This document shows positions 1 through 9,300 of a stretch of 64,000 nucleotides of DNA, one piece after another. Position numbers and translations under genes: made by a program. Each line of letters opens with the position of its first letter. The stretch's first letter is position 1. The notes under the pieces are model-generated. The model searched no databases, was not told the DNA's origin, and was given only the letters and a program-made list of their open reading frames with translations. The stretch lies in NCBI GenBank assembly GCA_019359595.1, contig JAHHGZ010000039.1, positions 22,138 through 86,137 on the forward strand, in the 5' to 3' direction. The stretch comes from Cyanomargarita calcarea GSE-NOS-MK-12-04C. GTDB lineage: Bacteria; Cyanobacteriota; Cyanobacteriia; Cyanobacteriales; Nostocaceae.

Positions 1-1
1 T

Positions 2-1645
2 ACAACAATTAAGCAATTTCTGGAAACTTCAATTAAACAAGCCAAAGATATCCATGACTCGAAAATAGAATCCTATGGTTACGGCTATCTAGGTGAGCTA
101 TATGAAAAACGTGGGGAACTTGAATTAGCTAAAGAATATACTAAGAAAGCTTTGTTAATCGCTCAATCACTTGAACTAGCCTCAGAAACCCAATATCTAT
201 GGGAATGGCAACTGGGACGCATTTACTTTAAAATTCCAGCAATAACACAAGCTCAAACTAAAGGAATGCAGCAAGAAAGTTTGAATAATTTGAATGCTGC
301 ACGGGAAATATATCAAAGTGCATACCGAACTTTGCAATCCATGCGTAGAGAGTTAGTAGCTGGTAATCCTGATGCCCTATTTTCATTTCAAAATGATATC
401 GACACCATCTATCGCAATTACGTTAATTTGCTGTTATGGGATAATAATCCTTCCCAAAAATATCTTTTCAAAGCACGGGAAGTAATTGCTTCTTTGCAAG
501 CAGTAGAACTAGAAAATTTTCTGCGAGTAGCCTGTCCGGAGTACAACGTAGAAAAAATTGACCAAATTGTTGATAAAGAATCCCCAAATGCAGCTTTTCT
601 CTACCCAATTCGTTTAGAAAATAAAATTGAAGTTATTGTCAAACTTCCCAATCAGGGAGAACTAAAACGTTATAGCAAAACAATTCCGAATAATTTTGAT
701 GAACAAATTAGACAATTTCAGAGAGATTTAGAAGAAGAGTATACCTTTGAAGATGTTACAAAAGAAGGAAAAAAAGTATATGATTGGCTTTTAAAAGAAG
801 CAGTAGCGTTCATTAAGAATGACAAAAGGATTGACACATTGGTGTTTGCCCTAGATACAAATTTGCGAAATATTCCCTTGGCAGCATTGGTAGTTGATGA
901 TACAAAAAATCCACCCACCTATCTAATAGATAATTATGCTATAGCGCTAGCTCCAAGATTAGAAATTCCCACCCCTCGAATCATTCAAGATAAAAAACTA
1001 AGTGTTTTGGCTGCTGGGCTAACTAAACCCGATGCTGAAAAATATCAACAATTCCCAAAATACTTACAAAATTTTGGTAAGTTGCGTTTTGCTACAAAAG
1101 AAATAAATGCGATTGAAGAGATAGGTGGTTCTAAGATTTCACTTTCCAAACTCGTTCCAGATTTCAATACTAAAGATTTTCAAGAAAAAGTCAATAATTC
1201 TACTTTTCAAATTCTTCATTTAGCTACACATGGCGAGTTTAGTTCGAGTCCGGAAAAGACATTTATATTAGCTTCCGATAAACCAATTGTAGTTAACGAA
1301 CTAGGTAATATATTCCGCAGGCAAGCTCAAAATCAACCGGAACCTGTAGAACTAATTGTGCTGAGTGCCTGTGAAACCGCAGCAGGAGACCAGCGAGCAA
1401 CTTTAGGAATTTCTGGTGTGGGTGTTCGAGCGGGTGCCCGAAGTGCGATCGCTTCACTGTGGGCATTGGATGATGAAATCAGTGTTGAGTTCACGAGGAA
1501 GTTATACGAGCAGTTACTTGTACCAGAACAGACAAAAGCTCAAGCCTTACGAAAAGCTCAAAGAGAATTGAGGGATTCACCCGGTAAGGGTTACGAACAT
1601 CCAAGATATTGGGCACCTTACATTTTGCTAGGAAACTGGTTGTAG
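2..1645 (+). CDS. TPR-CHAT domain protein (caspase-like peptidase), 5' end outside window
   Basis: The reading frame is open from base 2, so the start codon lies upstream of the window. The visible N-terminal part (LGELYEKRGELELAKEYTKKAL, nt 92-157) is TPR-like, followed by a helical linker and a C-terminal CHAT domain. The putative catalytic dyad is intact: His in HLATHGEF (codon near nt 1230) and Cys in LSACETAAGD (codon near nt 1371). The end of the domain, ARSAIASLWALDD followed by ALRKAQRELR and YWAPYILLGNW, is typical of cyanobacterial CHAT proteins. CHAT proteins are caspase-related cysteine peptidases used in signalling and in some defence systems. The target here is unknown. It converges with a DUF928/TIR/CHASE2/CHAT cluster on the other strand, which suggests one functional neighbourhood. 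A downstream TTG at 152 could be read as a start, but the homologous TPR frame continues upstream, so I treat the gene as partial. Confidence 0.9.
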   Translation, partial: TTIKQFLETSIKQAKDIHDSKIESYGYGYLGELYEKRGELELAKEYTKKALLIAQSLELASETQYLWEWQLGRIYFKIPAITQAQTKGMQQESLNNLNAAREIYQSAYRTLQSMRRELVAGNPDALFSFQNDIDTIYRNYVNLLLWDNNPSQKYLFKAREVIASLQAVELENFLRVACPEYNVEKIDQIVDKESPNAAFLYPIRLENKIEVIVKLPNQGELKRYSKTIPNNFDEQIRQFQRDLEEEYTFEDVTKEGKKVYDWLLKEAVAFIKNDKRIDTLVFALDTNLRNIPLAALVVDDTKNPPTYLIDNYAIALAPRLEIPTPRIIQDKKLSVLAAGLTKPDAEKYQQFPKYLQNFGKLRFATKEINAIEEIGGSKISLSKLVPDFNTKDFQEKVNNSTFQILHLATHGEFSSSPEKTFILASDKPIVVNELGNIFRRQAQNQPEPVELIVLSACETAAGDQRATLGISGVGVRAGARSAIASLWALDDEISVEFTRKLYEQLLVPEQTKAQALRKAQRELRDSPGKGYEHPRYWAPYILLGNWL

Positions 1646-1674
1646 GTTACATTGAAAAATTATTTATGTGTTTG

Positions 1675-1716
1675 CAGTTAAGCTTAACCAACTTATAAAT
1701 TCGTTAAGCTTAACTG
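1675..1716. terminator. Inverted repeat between convergent genes
   Basis: The 12-bp palindrome GTTAAGCTTAAC occurs at 1677-1688 and again at 1703-1714. With flanking bases the two copies form a 14-bp stem around a 14-nt loop, placed between two converging genes. There is no strong T-run, so its role as a bidirectional terminator is an inference. Confidence 0.4.
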
Positions 1717-1726
1717 TAAATTGTAT

Positions 1727-2722
1727 TTATTGGTTACATTTCTGGTTAGTGTTTTTCTGTACACACTCTAATGTTAAAATGGGAGATTTAGCAATCTCAT
1801 CAACAATCTTATTTTTATCCTTTATCTTATTAGTTTCGTCTCTCTTCTCGTCCTCATCATTCTCATCAATCAAGTCTAATACCTTGAAAAAGTCAAACCA
1901 ATCTTTCTTTATAGCTTCTTGATAGTTGTCGAAGTTGGAGACAAACGAGTTCTGATTAGGTTGCTTTATAGGTTCGTAAGCTTTCACAAGCCAAGTAAAT
2001 GCATCGTACAAGAACCCAGAGTGAGCATAGACGCGATATCTTACAGCAGGTATTGTATTAGATTGTTCTACTACTAATACAGATTTTTCAGGTGGAACTC
2101 TGCGAATCGAGCCTGTAACACTAGGATTTCTAGAAGGCTTATTTTCGTCACACACAATTGAGAAGAACCATTTGTATCGTTTATTCACTTCTAAACTTAT
2201 TGGCAGCATAACTTGAGCGATACCAGCTTTCTCTGGAAGTTTAAAAAGAATTGGTGTTTCTTTAACAATACGTTTGTCCTCGTCTACTAGCGCAAGTTTC
2301 GCATACTTTAGTTGCGATTCTTCATTATAGTTATAAGGAATGTAAAACCAGAGAGATGGCTTCTTCTCAATGGTATCGGTGGAAAACCAGGTTACTTTAG
2401 ATTTTGATTTAAGAGGTGATTTCAGAGCTTCAGATGATGAAGAATTTGACTGCTTAATTGGAGGGATGAGTGAAATTAATCGTTTGTCCCTATTTGTACC
2501 CTCATATGCTAAGTTAGGACATTCTCCACGTCCCGCACCATCGTTTGGACGACCGTCAGCTACTCCTAGCACATTTCGTGGTTTATAACCAAGAAAAGTT
2601 GTTATCTGTTCCCAAATATTAGCTGCTAGAGTTGGCGAAGGGTAACTGACTAAGAAAACCATTATGATAGTGCTGTTAAGAACAGTTTTAAAGCATTTAA
2701 TCAATAAATGAGTCCAGATCAT
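1727..2722 (-). CDS. DUF928-family exported protein
   Basis: 331 aa. The N-terminus has a hydrophobic signal-like stretch (STIIMVFLVSYPSPTLAA, residues about 17-34), so export is likely. After it comes the family signature GRPNDGAGRGEC...LISLIPP (residues about 58-90), then LWFYIPYNYNEESQLKYAKLALVDEDKRIV..., the beta-rich core of DUF928. DUF928 proteins are nearly restricted to cyanobacteria, have no established reaction, and are often encoded next to CHASE2 and CHAT genes, as here. The C-terminus (from about residue 265) is unusually acidic/basic (DLIDENDEDEKRDETNKIKDKNK) and may be an extension. It lies 27 bp downstream of the TIR-CHASE2 gene on the same strand, so co-transcription is likely. 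The family call is from recognised motifs; function is unknown. Confidence 0.8.
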   Translation of the reverse strand: MIWTHLLIKCFKTVLNSTIIMVFLVSYPSPTLAANIWEQITTFLGYKPRNVLGVADGRPNDGAGRGECPNLAYEGTNRDKRLISLIPPIKQSNSSSSEALKSPLKSKSKVTWFSTDTIEKKPSLWFYIPYNYNEESQLKYAKLALVDEDKRIVKETPILFKLPEKAGIAQVMLPISLEVNKRYKWFFSIVCDENKPSRNPSVTGSIRRVPPEKSVLVVEQSNTIPAVRYRVYAHSGFLYDAFTWLVKAYEPIKQPNQNSFVSNFDNYQEAIKKDWFDFFKVLDLIDENDEDEKRDETNKIKDKNKIVDEIAKSPILTLECVQKNTNQKCNQ

Positions 2723-2749
2723 AAATAACTTAGTAAGCTAAAAGGGTTG

Positions 2750-4576
2750 TTAGAGTTTAATTTTTTTTGGAGATTGAAGCTCTACTAAAATTATTACTCC
2801 TCCTAAAGATAATGTAAATGCACAAGTAGGAGAAAATAATGGTATCCAATACTTAGTTGAAAGACTAAAAAAGAGAAAACAGATAAAGCAAAAACTTAAA
2901 ATACAAAAAACATAAGTTCCTCCTAATAGAAATAAGAAATATTTAGATTGTTTGTATAACTGCGGTAAAATAGATCCAACAACTGAGCCAATGAGAATCA
3001 AAAGTATTTCATCTGTAATAAAACCAGCTTTCAGTAGAGGTCGTGGTGATTCGTCTGAGACTGCACTAACAAGCTGACTCACCATTTGTGCTTGAATATA
3101 TAAACCCCACATCTGCGGATCTGATCCTCCACTAGAAAAGGGAGTATGAAATTTTTTGTCAAATGAATTAATAGGTGTTCCAATCAAAACAATTTTGTCT
3201 TCGACTTGATCCTTTGAAATTAGACCATTTAATACTCCCTGAACATTAATTTTTAGAGCAATATTCTGAGGAGAAGGTTGTCCGCTTTCTTTTAGAGAAC
3301 GATAATTCAGCAAAATTTGATAGCCATCAAAGCTATCCCCCTTTTTATTGTATCCACCTTGTCTCAAACTATCAAGTGGTTGTAAGACGGTGTTACCAGA
3401 TTTGAAAGAGTCATCTTTGTTAGGTTTACTGTAAGGTTTGTTATCCTTAGCTAAATATTTTTGAGCTACTTTGAAACTAAAGGACTCCATTTCTTTTTTT
3501 TCCTTATTCCTACATTTAGAACTTGTAGTTTCAGGAGTTCCCATCGTTATAAGTTGCCTACGGATAACTCCATCACTTTCCTCTAGCAGGTCACTCAACC
3601 CTACTTGTTCTATCGGAATATCACCTGGAGGAGCGACACCTTTATCGTTACCAGAGGGAAATTTGCAAACGAAAATTAAAAGCTTGCTTTTTTCTGTGTC
3701 CTTTTTAAACAAAGCAGCCAGTTCATCCTTGGCAGAAAAATCACGAGAAATATCTAAGCCTATTACTCGAGGTTTTTTTTCAATCAGTTTATTTAGTAGT
3801 TCCAAGATAACCTTGTCTGGCAAAGAAGCTCCATTTTCAGCACTTCCATATTTTTTTTTATTTTTATCAGAACGATAGTATTCCCTATCATCATCAGTAA
3901 TCTCAACAAGTAACAGCTTGCTATCTTTATTTTCGGCTTGTTGATTTCGCATCATACGGTTGAAAAACAAAAGCTCTGATGCTTCAAAGATTCCCATTAC
4001 ACGCATAACTATTACTAAAAGGGTTATTGGTACACTTGTAAAAACTGTAGTACGCAGGCTACGCCAAGGAATTTTAAATAGTCTTTTTGATGTTCGAGGT
4101 ATGCTGATATAATCCGATTTCGCTTCAATAGCTTCTCGGATTTCTTTTGCAACCTCTTTGAATGCTTCATCCTGATTTTGCCAACTTGTGATAGCTTCTT
4201 CATTTTTAGGAAGAGCTTGCAGACCACCAAACTGGGCACTTTTCCATTCACAAGGGCGTAGTAATACAGGAATAACACAAGCTTCTTCAGCATCGTGCCT
4301 TTTCATAGCTAGTGTTACATCTCGCTGCCAGAGTTTCTCAGAAGCCAAAAAATCTGAACTAATTAGCAATAAAATAATCCGGGCTGAATTTAGATGTTTT
4401 TCAATCTCATCAGCACTTACTTGTCCTGCACTAATTTCCCCTTCATGCCAATCAGTAATCACTTTCTGACGCTTTAAAATACTTAAGTGATTGGCAAGTT
4501 TGTCACGCAGTTTACTGTCTTCTTGAGAATAGGAAAAAAAAATTTCAATTGATTCTCTTGGCACTACTTTGAGCAT
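2750..4576 (-). CDS. TIR-CHASE2 membrane sensor protein
   Basis: 608 aa. Residues about 10-150 are a TIR domain (IEIFFSYSQEDSKLRDKLANHL..., then ARIILLLISSDFLASEKLW, VIPVLLRPCEW). A membrane segment follows (about 172-195, SVPITLLVIVMRVMGIF), then a CHASE2 extracytoplasmic sensor domain (DDREYYR, PDKVILELLNKLIEKKPRVIGLDI, DKIVLIGTPI..., DEILLILIGSVVGS). Three C-terminal membrane segments (about 522-600) end the protein; there is no kinase or cyclase domain after CHASE2. So an outside-facing sensor appears to be coupled to a cytoplasmic N-terminal TIR. At the place where the paralogous TIR in the next gene has WSVELERAM, this one has WQRDVTLAM, so the Glu expected for TIR NADase activity is replaced by Asp; it may be a scaffold or partner rather than an enzyme. 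Upstream neighbour: CHAT-TIR, 194 bp away. Confidence 0.85.
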   Translation of the reverse strand: MLKVVPRESIEIFFSYSQEDSKLRDKLANHLSILKRQKVITDWHEGEISAGQVSADEIEKHLNSARIILLLISSDFLASEKLWQRDVTLAMKRHDAEEACVIPVLLRPCEWKSAQFGGLQALPKNEEAITSWQNQDEAFKEVAKEIREAIEAKSDYISIPRTSKRLFKIPWRSLRTTVFTSVPITLLVIVMRVMGIFEASELLFFNRMMRNQQAENKDSKLLLVEITDDDREYYRSDKNKKKYGSAENGASLPDKVILELLNKLIEKKPRVIGLDISRDFSAKDELAALFKKDTEKSKLLIFVCKFPSGNDKGVAPPGDIPIEQVGLSDLLEESDGVIRRQLITMGTPETTSSKCRNKEKKEMESFSFKVAQKYLAKDNKPYSKPNKDDSFKSGNTVLQPLDSLRQGGYNKKGDSFDGYQILLNYRSLKESGQPSPQNIALKINVQGVLNGLISKDQVEDKIVLIGTPINSFDKKFHTPFSSGGSDPQMWGLYIQAQMVSQLVSAVSDESPRPLLKAGFITDEILLILIGSVVGSILPQLYKQSKYFLFLLGGTYVFCILSFCFICFLFFSLSTKYWIPLFSPTCAFTLSLGGVIILVELQSPKKIKL

Positions 4577-4770
4577 AATTTTTACTACTTAAATACAATG
4601 AGAACATAAATTAAGACGTACATTAAACTTGATTTTACAACTTATTGTAAAATAACATCACTATTATTTATAAGAATACAGTTTATATTTGTAAACCTTG
4701 TATTTACTAAATACCAGCACATTGTTTAACTATCAAAGAGAGTATGATCATTATTAATACACTTCACAGA

Positions 4771-5868
4771 TTAAGCTTTTTGGCTTAACTCCTTCACAAC
4801 TCGACTGATACCTCTAGCAATATCTGCAAATACCTGATCCCGATTTGACCAATTTGTTACAGGTTCTGCATTTTTGGGTAACGCTTGCAGTTTCCCAAAT
4901 GGAGCTTCGTGCCAATCTACCTCACGCAGAATAATTGGGATCACACGGGCTTCTCTTGCCTCATGCCTTTGCATTGCCCGCTCTAATTCCACACTCCAGC
5001 AGAAGTCAGAAGCTAAAAAATCGGAACTAACCAGTAGCAAAATGATCTGGGCTGAATTCAACTGCTTTTCAATTTCACTTTTCCACTCACTCCCAGCTGT
5101 AATGTCATTGTCAGACCAGCCTTTAATCACTTTCTGCCTTTCTAGAAGTTTAAGATGCTTTGCTAGTTCATCTCGTAAATCTTTATCTTCACGAGCGTAG
5201 GAAAAGAAGACTTCTATGGCTTCATTCTCAGGTTTAGACATAGGTTCTGGTTGAACAAAAGGCTGATCCGGAATTCCCACTGCTTCCAACTTCTTCAGCA
5301 ACTCAGGGGTCAAGTGTTCTTCAATTCCCGCCATTCGGATAGCAACGCAACCTAGATTGTAAGCAAACTCTATCGATTCTCCTGCTCCCAAAGCATCGTA
5401 AAATCCTACCGCAAATTCAATTGCAGCTCTATCGCTAATAGCCTTACTCATGCCGATAACATATTTAATGTGTTGAGCGATCGCCTTTGCTTGTACCTCT
5501 GAATAGCAACCATTCAACACTACACACTCAATCTGATCGGCAAATAGTTTAAACAAGCCGGCTAGCGCAACTCCACTTACTAACTTGGACAGCCCTGTCT
5601 CATCCTCAAAGACTAATCCCTCTTCTGCTGCGCCATGTCCTGAAAAATGAATAATTTGCGGTTTAATATCTAAGAGTGCCCGTTGAATATCTCTAGGACG
5701 AGCTGCCCACTGTTGCTTGAGACTAAACTGGTCACGTTTTTGAGAACGCTGTAATCCTTCCTCAATATCTCGCAACTCTTGATCCAGACGCAGGCGTGAA
5801 GTATCTTTGGGATTTGCTGCTAAAATCAGGACATTTTTTTTCAAGGGATTCGAGGTATTGCTGTCCAT
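4771..5868 (-). CDS. CHAT-TIR fusion protein
   Basis: 365 aa. Residues about 10-190 are a CHAT-type peptidase domain (VLILAANPKDTSRLRLDQEL, then IIHFSGHGAAEEGLVFED, VVLNGCYSEVQAKAIAQHI, VIGMSKAISDRAAIEFAVGFY). The His (SGHG) and Cys (NGCYS) of the dyad are present. Residues about 218-360 are a TIR domain (IEVFFSYAREDKDLRDELAKHL, IILLLVSSDFLASDFCWSVELERAM, VIPIILREVDW) that keeps the Glu expected at the NADase site. The fusion puts a caspase-like protease and a TIR in one chain, a combination typical of bacterial conflict/cell-death signalling. Its TIR is clearly paralogous to that of the TIR-CHASE2 protein downstream, and TIR-TIR contact between the two is a plausible coupling (inference). 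The start ATG at 5868 is the first in frame. Confidence 0.87.
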   Translation of the reverse strand: MDSNTSNPLKKNVLILAANPKDTSRLRLDQELRDIEEGLQRSQKRDQFSLKQQWAARPRDIQRALLDIKPQIIHFSGHGAAEEGLVFEDETGLSKLVSGVALAGLFKLFADQIECVVLNGCYSEVQAKAIAQHIKYVIGMSKAISDRAAIEFAVGFYDALGAGESIEFAYNLGCVAIRMAGIEEHLTPELLKKLEAVGIPDQPFVQPEPMSKPENEAIEVFFSYAREDKDLRDELAKHLKLLERQKVIKGWSDNDITAGSEWKSEIEKQLNSAQIILLLVSSDFLASDFCWSVELERAMQRHEAREARVIPIILREVDWHEAPFGKLQALPKNAEPVTNWSNRDQVFADIARGISRVVKELSQKA

Positions 5869-6073
5869 TTAACTACTAAATTAAGGAGCTGTTTATTTAT
5901 AGTAAATTTAGAACCAAGCTTATGCAGGCGTACCGATGTCATTAATATTACAGGTCTAAGAATTGGAGTAGCGATCGCACATTTCTAGGACTACATAGCA
6001 TTTTGAGACGTCCTTGCCCCAATACTTACATCTTGAGGGTAAGGTTCGCTACAAAAATTCCATTAAGACAACT

Positions 6074-6151
6074 TCAGCAACACAGGCGTGAAGTATCTTT
6101 GGGATTTGCAGCTAGAATCAGAACCTTTTTGATCGGAGTTTCTTTTTCCAT
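6074..6151 (-). pseudogene. Remnant of a second CHAT-domain gene (first 25 codons)
   Basis: On the minus strand from ATG 6151 a 25-codon frame reads MEKETPIKKVLILAANPKDT then SRL, and stops at TGA 6074. It matches the N-terminus of the neighbouring CHAT-TIR gene (KKNVLILAANPKDTSRLRL) closely in both protein and DNA (compare 5791-5868 with 6083-6151). Homology is lost after the shared SRL. So this is the 5' scar of a duplicated or deleted paralogue. The rest of the gap 5869-6343 holds nothing else I recognise apart from one GCGATCGC site. Confidence 0.7.
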
Positions 6152-6343
6152 ATAACTACCGAAGAGGGACTGTTAACAAGTATTAAGTTATATCCAGAGT
6201 TCCGCCGAGTTCCGCGCTTTCTGAGTATATTACAGCATATTTTATCTGGGCGATTTCTTCAAGTTCGGTTATGAAGAGTGAAAAGCGTGTTTTTGCACTT
6301 TTTTTTGAGACTCAGTAGTTAGGATTTATATACCGTATAAATT

Positions 6344-6922
6344 TTATTCTTCTGATTCAAATACAACACCTTCATACAGCAGTTCAATCGCAATCTCAAA
6401 TTCGATACTTGATAAAGTGATAATATCTCCAGTGGCGTAGGGATAGTAAAGCCACATTCTTCCCTCTCCCCGACAGTAACGTTCGACGGAGATTTTTTCC
6501 GAGTTTATCAATAAATATTCTTGTAAAGAAGGCATACTCAGATAATTGGTAAATTTTTCACCCCGATCCTTCGTGCTTGTACCAGGGGAGAGAACTTCGG
6601 CAATTATTTTCGGCTTTTGAATAAATTTACGGGCATTGATATCTTGAGGGTCGCAACTGACGACAACATCAGGATAATAGTAAGGACTGGAGGAGCTAAC
6701 TTGCACCTTTACATCTGACACATTGACTCGGCAAACTCTGGGACGTAGATGTGGGCGTAAGGCAGTATAAAAATTCAGCGCAATATCGTTGTCAGGAATT
6801 GTACCACCTGTCATAGCAAAAACTTCGCCGTTGAAATATTCGTAGCGAAGGTCTTGTTGAGGTTCCCATTCGAGATATTCCTCAATGGTCATTTTGTCTG
6901 GTTGTTGGAGAATGGCTATCAT
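6344..6922 (-). CDS. Uma2 family (DUF820) PD-(D/E)xK nuclease-like protein
   Basis: About 192 aa from the ATG at 6922 (MIAILQQPDKMTIEEYLEWE). This is the usual Uma2 start; an in-frame ATG at 7018 would add 32 residues without family similarity. Family motifs are visible: TIEEYLEWEPQQDLRYEYFNGEVFAMTGG, then YYPDVVVSCD, and KIIAEVLSPGTSTKDRGEKF. The Asp of PDVVV and the Glu of AEVLS are the expected metal ligands of a PD-(D/E)xK fold. The family is massively expanded in cyanobacteria and its members have been linked to nuclease activity and mobile DNA, but no defined role can be given here. No clear Shine-Dalgarno sequence precedes the chosen start. Confidence 0.88.
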   Translation of the reverse strand: MIAILQQPDKMTIEEYLEWEPQQDLRYEYFNGEVFAMTGGTIPDNDIALNFYTALRPHLRPRVCRVNVSDVKVQVSSSSPYYYPDVVVSCDPQDINARKFIQKPKIIAEVLSPGTSTKDRGEKFTNYLSMPSLQEYLLINSEKISVERYCRGEGRMWLYYPYATGDIITLSSIEFEIAIELLYEGVVFESEE

Positions 6923-7074
6923 CGCTATAAGGATTCCAGTTTGCTTTGATTTTAGCGCTTTCGTCCTGACGAGAGCGGGATTATTGACATTCATCCGTTG
7001 CCGACTCCGAACCCCCAACTGATTCAGATTATGCTACCCTAGTAGGGTTCATTAATAATCTCGCACATCTGGGA

Positions 7075-7137
7075 ATTCGGGTGTTTCTAGACCAAAAATG
7101 GCTTGGAAATACGCCTGGATGGAGGTTTAACCCGAAT
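7075..7137 (+). promoter_or_regulatory. Possible structured leader of rpsB
   Basis: ATTCGGGT (7075-7082) pairs perfectly with ACCCGAAT (7130-7137), closing a loop of about 47 nt that ends just before the GGAG ribosome binding site (7139-7142) and the rpsB ATG. In many bacteria S2 represses its own operon through an rpsB 5' leader. That this stem does the same here is an inference from position. A small stem ACCCTA/TAGGGT lies just upstream at about 7035-7047. Confidence 0.4.
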
Positions 7138-7152
7138 CGGAGTTAGAAATTC

Positions 7153-7953
7153 ATGGCAGTAGTTTCATTGGCTCAAATGATGGAGTCAGGGGTTCACTTC
7201 GGGCACCAAACCCGTCGGTGGAATCCAAAGATGGACCCATACATCTACACATCCCGCAACGGAGTACATATCATCGACTTGGTGCAGACAGCCCAGTTGA
7301 TGGAAAATGCTTATAGCTATATGCGTACAGGCGCAGAGCAAGGGAAGAAATTCCTGTTTGTTGGTACTAAGCGACAAGCAGCAGGAATTATTGCTCAAGA
7401 AGCTGCTCGTTGTGGTTCCCACTACATCAACCAACGCTGGTTGGGTGGAATGCTCACCAATTGGACAACCATCAAAACACGAGTAGACCGTCTCAAAGAC
7501 CTAGAACGTCGGGAAGAAACCGGCGCTCTGGATTTGTTGCCGAAAAAAGAAGCCTCAATGCTACGTCGGGAAATGACAAAGCTGCAGAAATATTTGGGCG
7601 GCATTAAGAGCATGCGCAAAGTCCCCGATGTCGTAGTAATTGTAGACCAACGCCGGGAATATAACGCAGTTCAAGAATGTCAGAAACTGAGTATTCCCAT
7701 CGTGGCATTGTTGGATACAAATTGCGATCCTGATGTTGTCGATATCCCCATCCCAGCGAATGACGACGCTATCCGCTCGATTAAGCTGATAATTGGTAAA
7801 TTGGCGGATGCTATATACGAAGGTCGTCACGGTCAGTTGGAAGCTGAGGAGTTCGATTACGAAGATTACGATAACACTGAGTACGAAGATGACTACGAGG
7901 AAACTGAGTTTACTGATGCGGTGATTCCCGAAGAGGGAGAGGAAGAATCATAA
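7153..7953 (+). CDS. rpsB: 30S ribosomal protein S2
   Basis: 266 aa, full length. Clear S2 motifs: [22 protein letters not shown] at the N-terminus, [34 protein letters not shown] in the middle, and [36 protein letters not shown] followed by [13 protein letters not shown]. The C-terminus has an acidic tail ([19 protein letters not shown]...), as often seen in cyanobacterial S2. S2 sits on the head-body junction of the small subunit. It is followed by tsf after 246 bp, the standard bacterial order. The start at 7153 has a GGAG sequence 10 nt upstream. Confidence 0.98.
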   Translation: MAVVSLAQMMESGVHFGHQTRRWNPKMDPYIYTSRNGVHIIDLVQTAQLMENAYSYMRTGAEQGKKFLFVGTKRQAAGIIAQEAARCGSHYINQRWLGGMLTNWTTIKTRVDRLKDLERREETGALDLLPKKEASMLRREMTKLQKYLGGIKSMRKVPDVVVIVDQRREYNAVQECQKLSIPIVALLDTNCDPDVVDIPIPANDDAIRSIKLIIGKLADAIYEGRHGQLEAEEFDYEDYDNTEYEDDYEETEFTDAVIPEEGEEES

Positions 7954-8037
7954 TCAGTCCTTTTTGAGTCCTGGGTGCTGAGTCATGGCTGCTGAGTAAT
8001 ATAGTATTACTCAGTAGGTATGGGCAAAGCTGAATTC

Positions 8038-8084
8038 TGAGTTTGTTAGTTGTTAGTAGTTAGTTGTTGGTTGTTGGTTGCGAC
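8038..8084. repeat. Short tandem repeat (TTGTTAG/TTGTTGG type)
   Basis: The rpsB-tsf gap contains a run of heptamer variants such as TTGTTAG, TAGTTAG and TTGTTGG. It belongs to the same class as the runs after tsf and before recG. No other feature is recognised in this 246-bp gap. Confidence 0.7.
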
Positions 8085-8199
8085 TAACCATCAACTTCAC
8101 ATTAATATCATTGATCGCAACACACCCAGGACTCAAGTCTCACAACTGTGCACTATTTTTAGCGATTAAAACCCGAGGTCAAGTAGGAATTGAGGCAAC

Positions 8200-9144
8200 A
8201 TGGCGGAAATATCTGCAAAACTCGTCCAAGAGCTACGCCAAAAAACTGGTGCAGGCATGATGGACTGCAAAAAGGCTCTGAAAGAAAATGATGGTGACAT
8301 CGAAAAAGCCGGCGAATGGCTGCGACAAAAAGGCATCGCCAAAGCTGACAAAGGGGCAGGACGGATTACGGCAGAAGGTCTGGTAGATAGTTACATTCAG
8401 CCCAAAGGTCAGGTTGGTGTACTTATAGAAGTTAACTGCCAAACTGATTTTGTTGCCCGTAACGACGCTTTTAAAGCTCTAGTTCAGAACTTGGCGAAAC
8501 AAGCTGCAACCGTTGATAGTGTTGAGTCGATGTTGACTCAACCATACATTGAAGATTCAAGTGTGACGGTCGATCAGTTCATCAAGCAAATTATTACCCA
8601 ACTGGGTGAAAATATGCAGGTGCGTCGCTATGTCAAATTTAGTTTGGCAGAAGGCGTACATGGTGTAGTGGATAGCTACATTCACACTGGCGGTAGAGTC
8701 GGCGTGTTGGTTGAGTTAAAATGCGAAAGTGAAACTGTAGTCGGTCGTGAAGAATTCCAAACCTTGGCACGGAACATGGCAATGCAGATTGCAGCCTGCC
8801 CGAACGTCGAGTATGTGAAGGTAGATGACATTCCCGCCGAAGTCGCAGAAAAAGAAAAGAGTATTGAAATGGGGCGGGATGACTTGGGTAACAAACCCGA
8901 GAACATCAAAGAAAAGATTGTTCTAGGACGGATTGAAAAACGCCTCAAAGAAATGACTTTGGTGGATCAGCCTTACATTCGCGATCAGAGTATCACTGTG
9001 GAAGATTTGATTAAGCAAGCTCAGACTCAACTAGGTGAGAAGATCGAAGTTCTTCGCTTTGTCCGCTTTATTCTCGGTGAAGGTATTGAGAAGCAAGAAA
9101 GCAACTTTGCTGACGAAGTTGCAGCGCAAATAGGCACTAAGTAA
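8200..9144 (+). CDS. tsf: Translation elongation factor Ts
   Basis: 314 aa. N-terminal UBA-like domain ([39 protein letters not shown]) followed by the EF-Tu-contacting core with the TDFVAR motif ([18 protein letters not shown]). EF-Ts recycles EF-Tu-GDP in the cytoplasm. The core is clearly duplicated within the protein: [19 protein letters not shown] pairs with [19 protein letters not shown], and [18 protein letters not shown] with [18 protein letters not shown]. About 314 aa is the length I expect for filamentous cyanobacteria, longer than many bacterial short forms. GAGG lies 5 nt before the ATG. A terminator follows at 9301-9336. Confidence 0.98.
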   Translation: MAEISAKLVQELRQKTGAGMMDCKKALKENDGDIEKAGEWLRQKGIAKADKGAGRITAEGLVDSYIQPKGQVGVLIEVNCQTDFVARNDAFKALVQNLAKQAATVDSVESMLTQPYIEDSSVTVDQFIKQIITQLGENMQVRRYVKFSLAEGVHGVVDSYIHTGGRVGVLVELKCESETVVGREEFQTLARNMAMQIAACPNVEYVKVDDIPAEVAEKEKSIEMGRDDLGNKPENIKEKIVLGRIEKRLKEMTLVDQPYIRDQSITVEDLIKQAQTQLGEKIEVLRFVRFILGEGIEKQESNFADEVAAQIGTK

Positions 9145-9149
9145 TTTGG

Positions 9150-9292
9150 TTGTTGGTTGTTAGTTGTTAGTTGTTAGTTGTTGGTTGTTGGTTGTTGGTT
9201 GTTGGTTGGTTGTTGGTTGTTGGTTTCTGTATTGACGACTAACGAATAACAATTAACAAATAACGAATAACAAATAACAATTAACAAATAAC
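9150..9292. repeat. Heptamer short tandem repeats in both orientations
   Basis: First half (9150-9225): TTGTTGG/TTGTTAG units. Second half (9237-9292): AACAAAT/AATAACG units of the complementary sense. The two halves could fold on each other. This is the short tandem repeat class common between genes of filamentous cyanobacteria. Confidence 0.75.
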
Positions 9293-9300
9293 TAGAAGAA

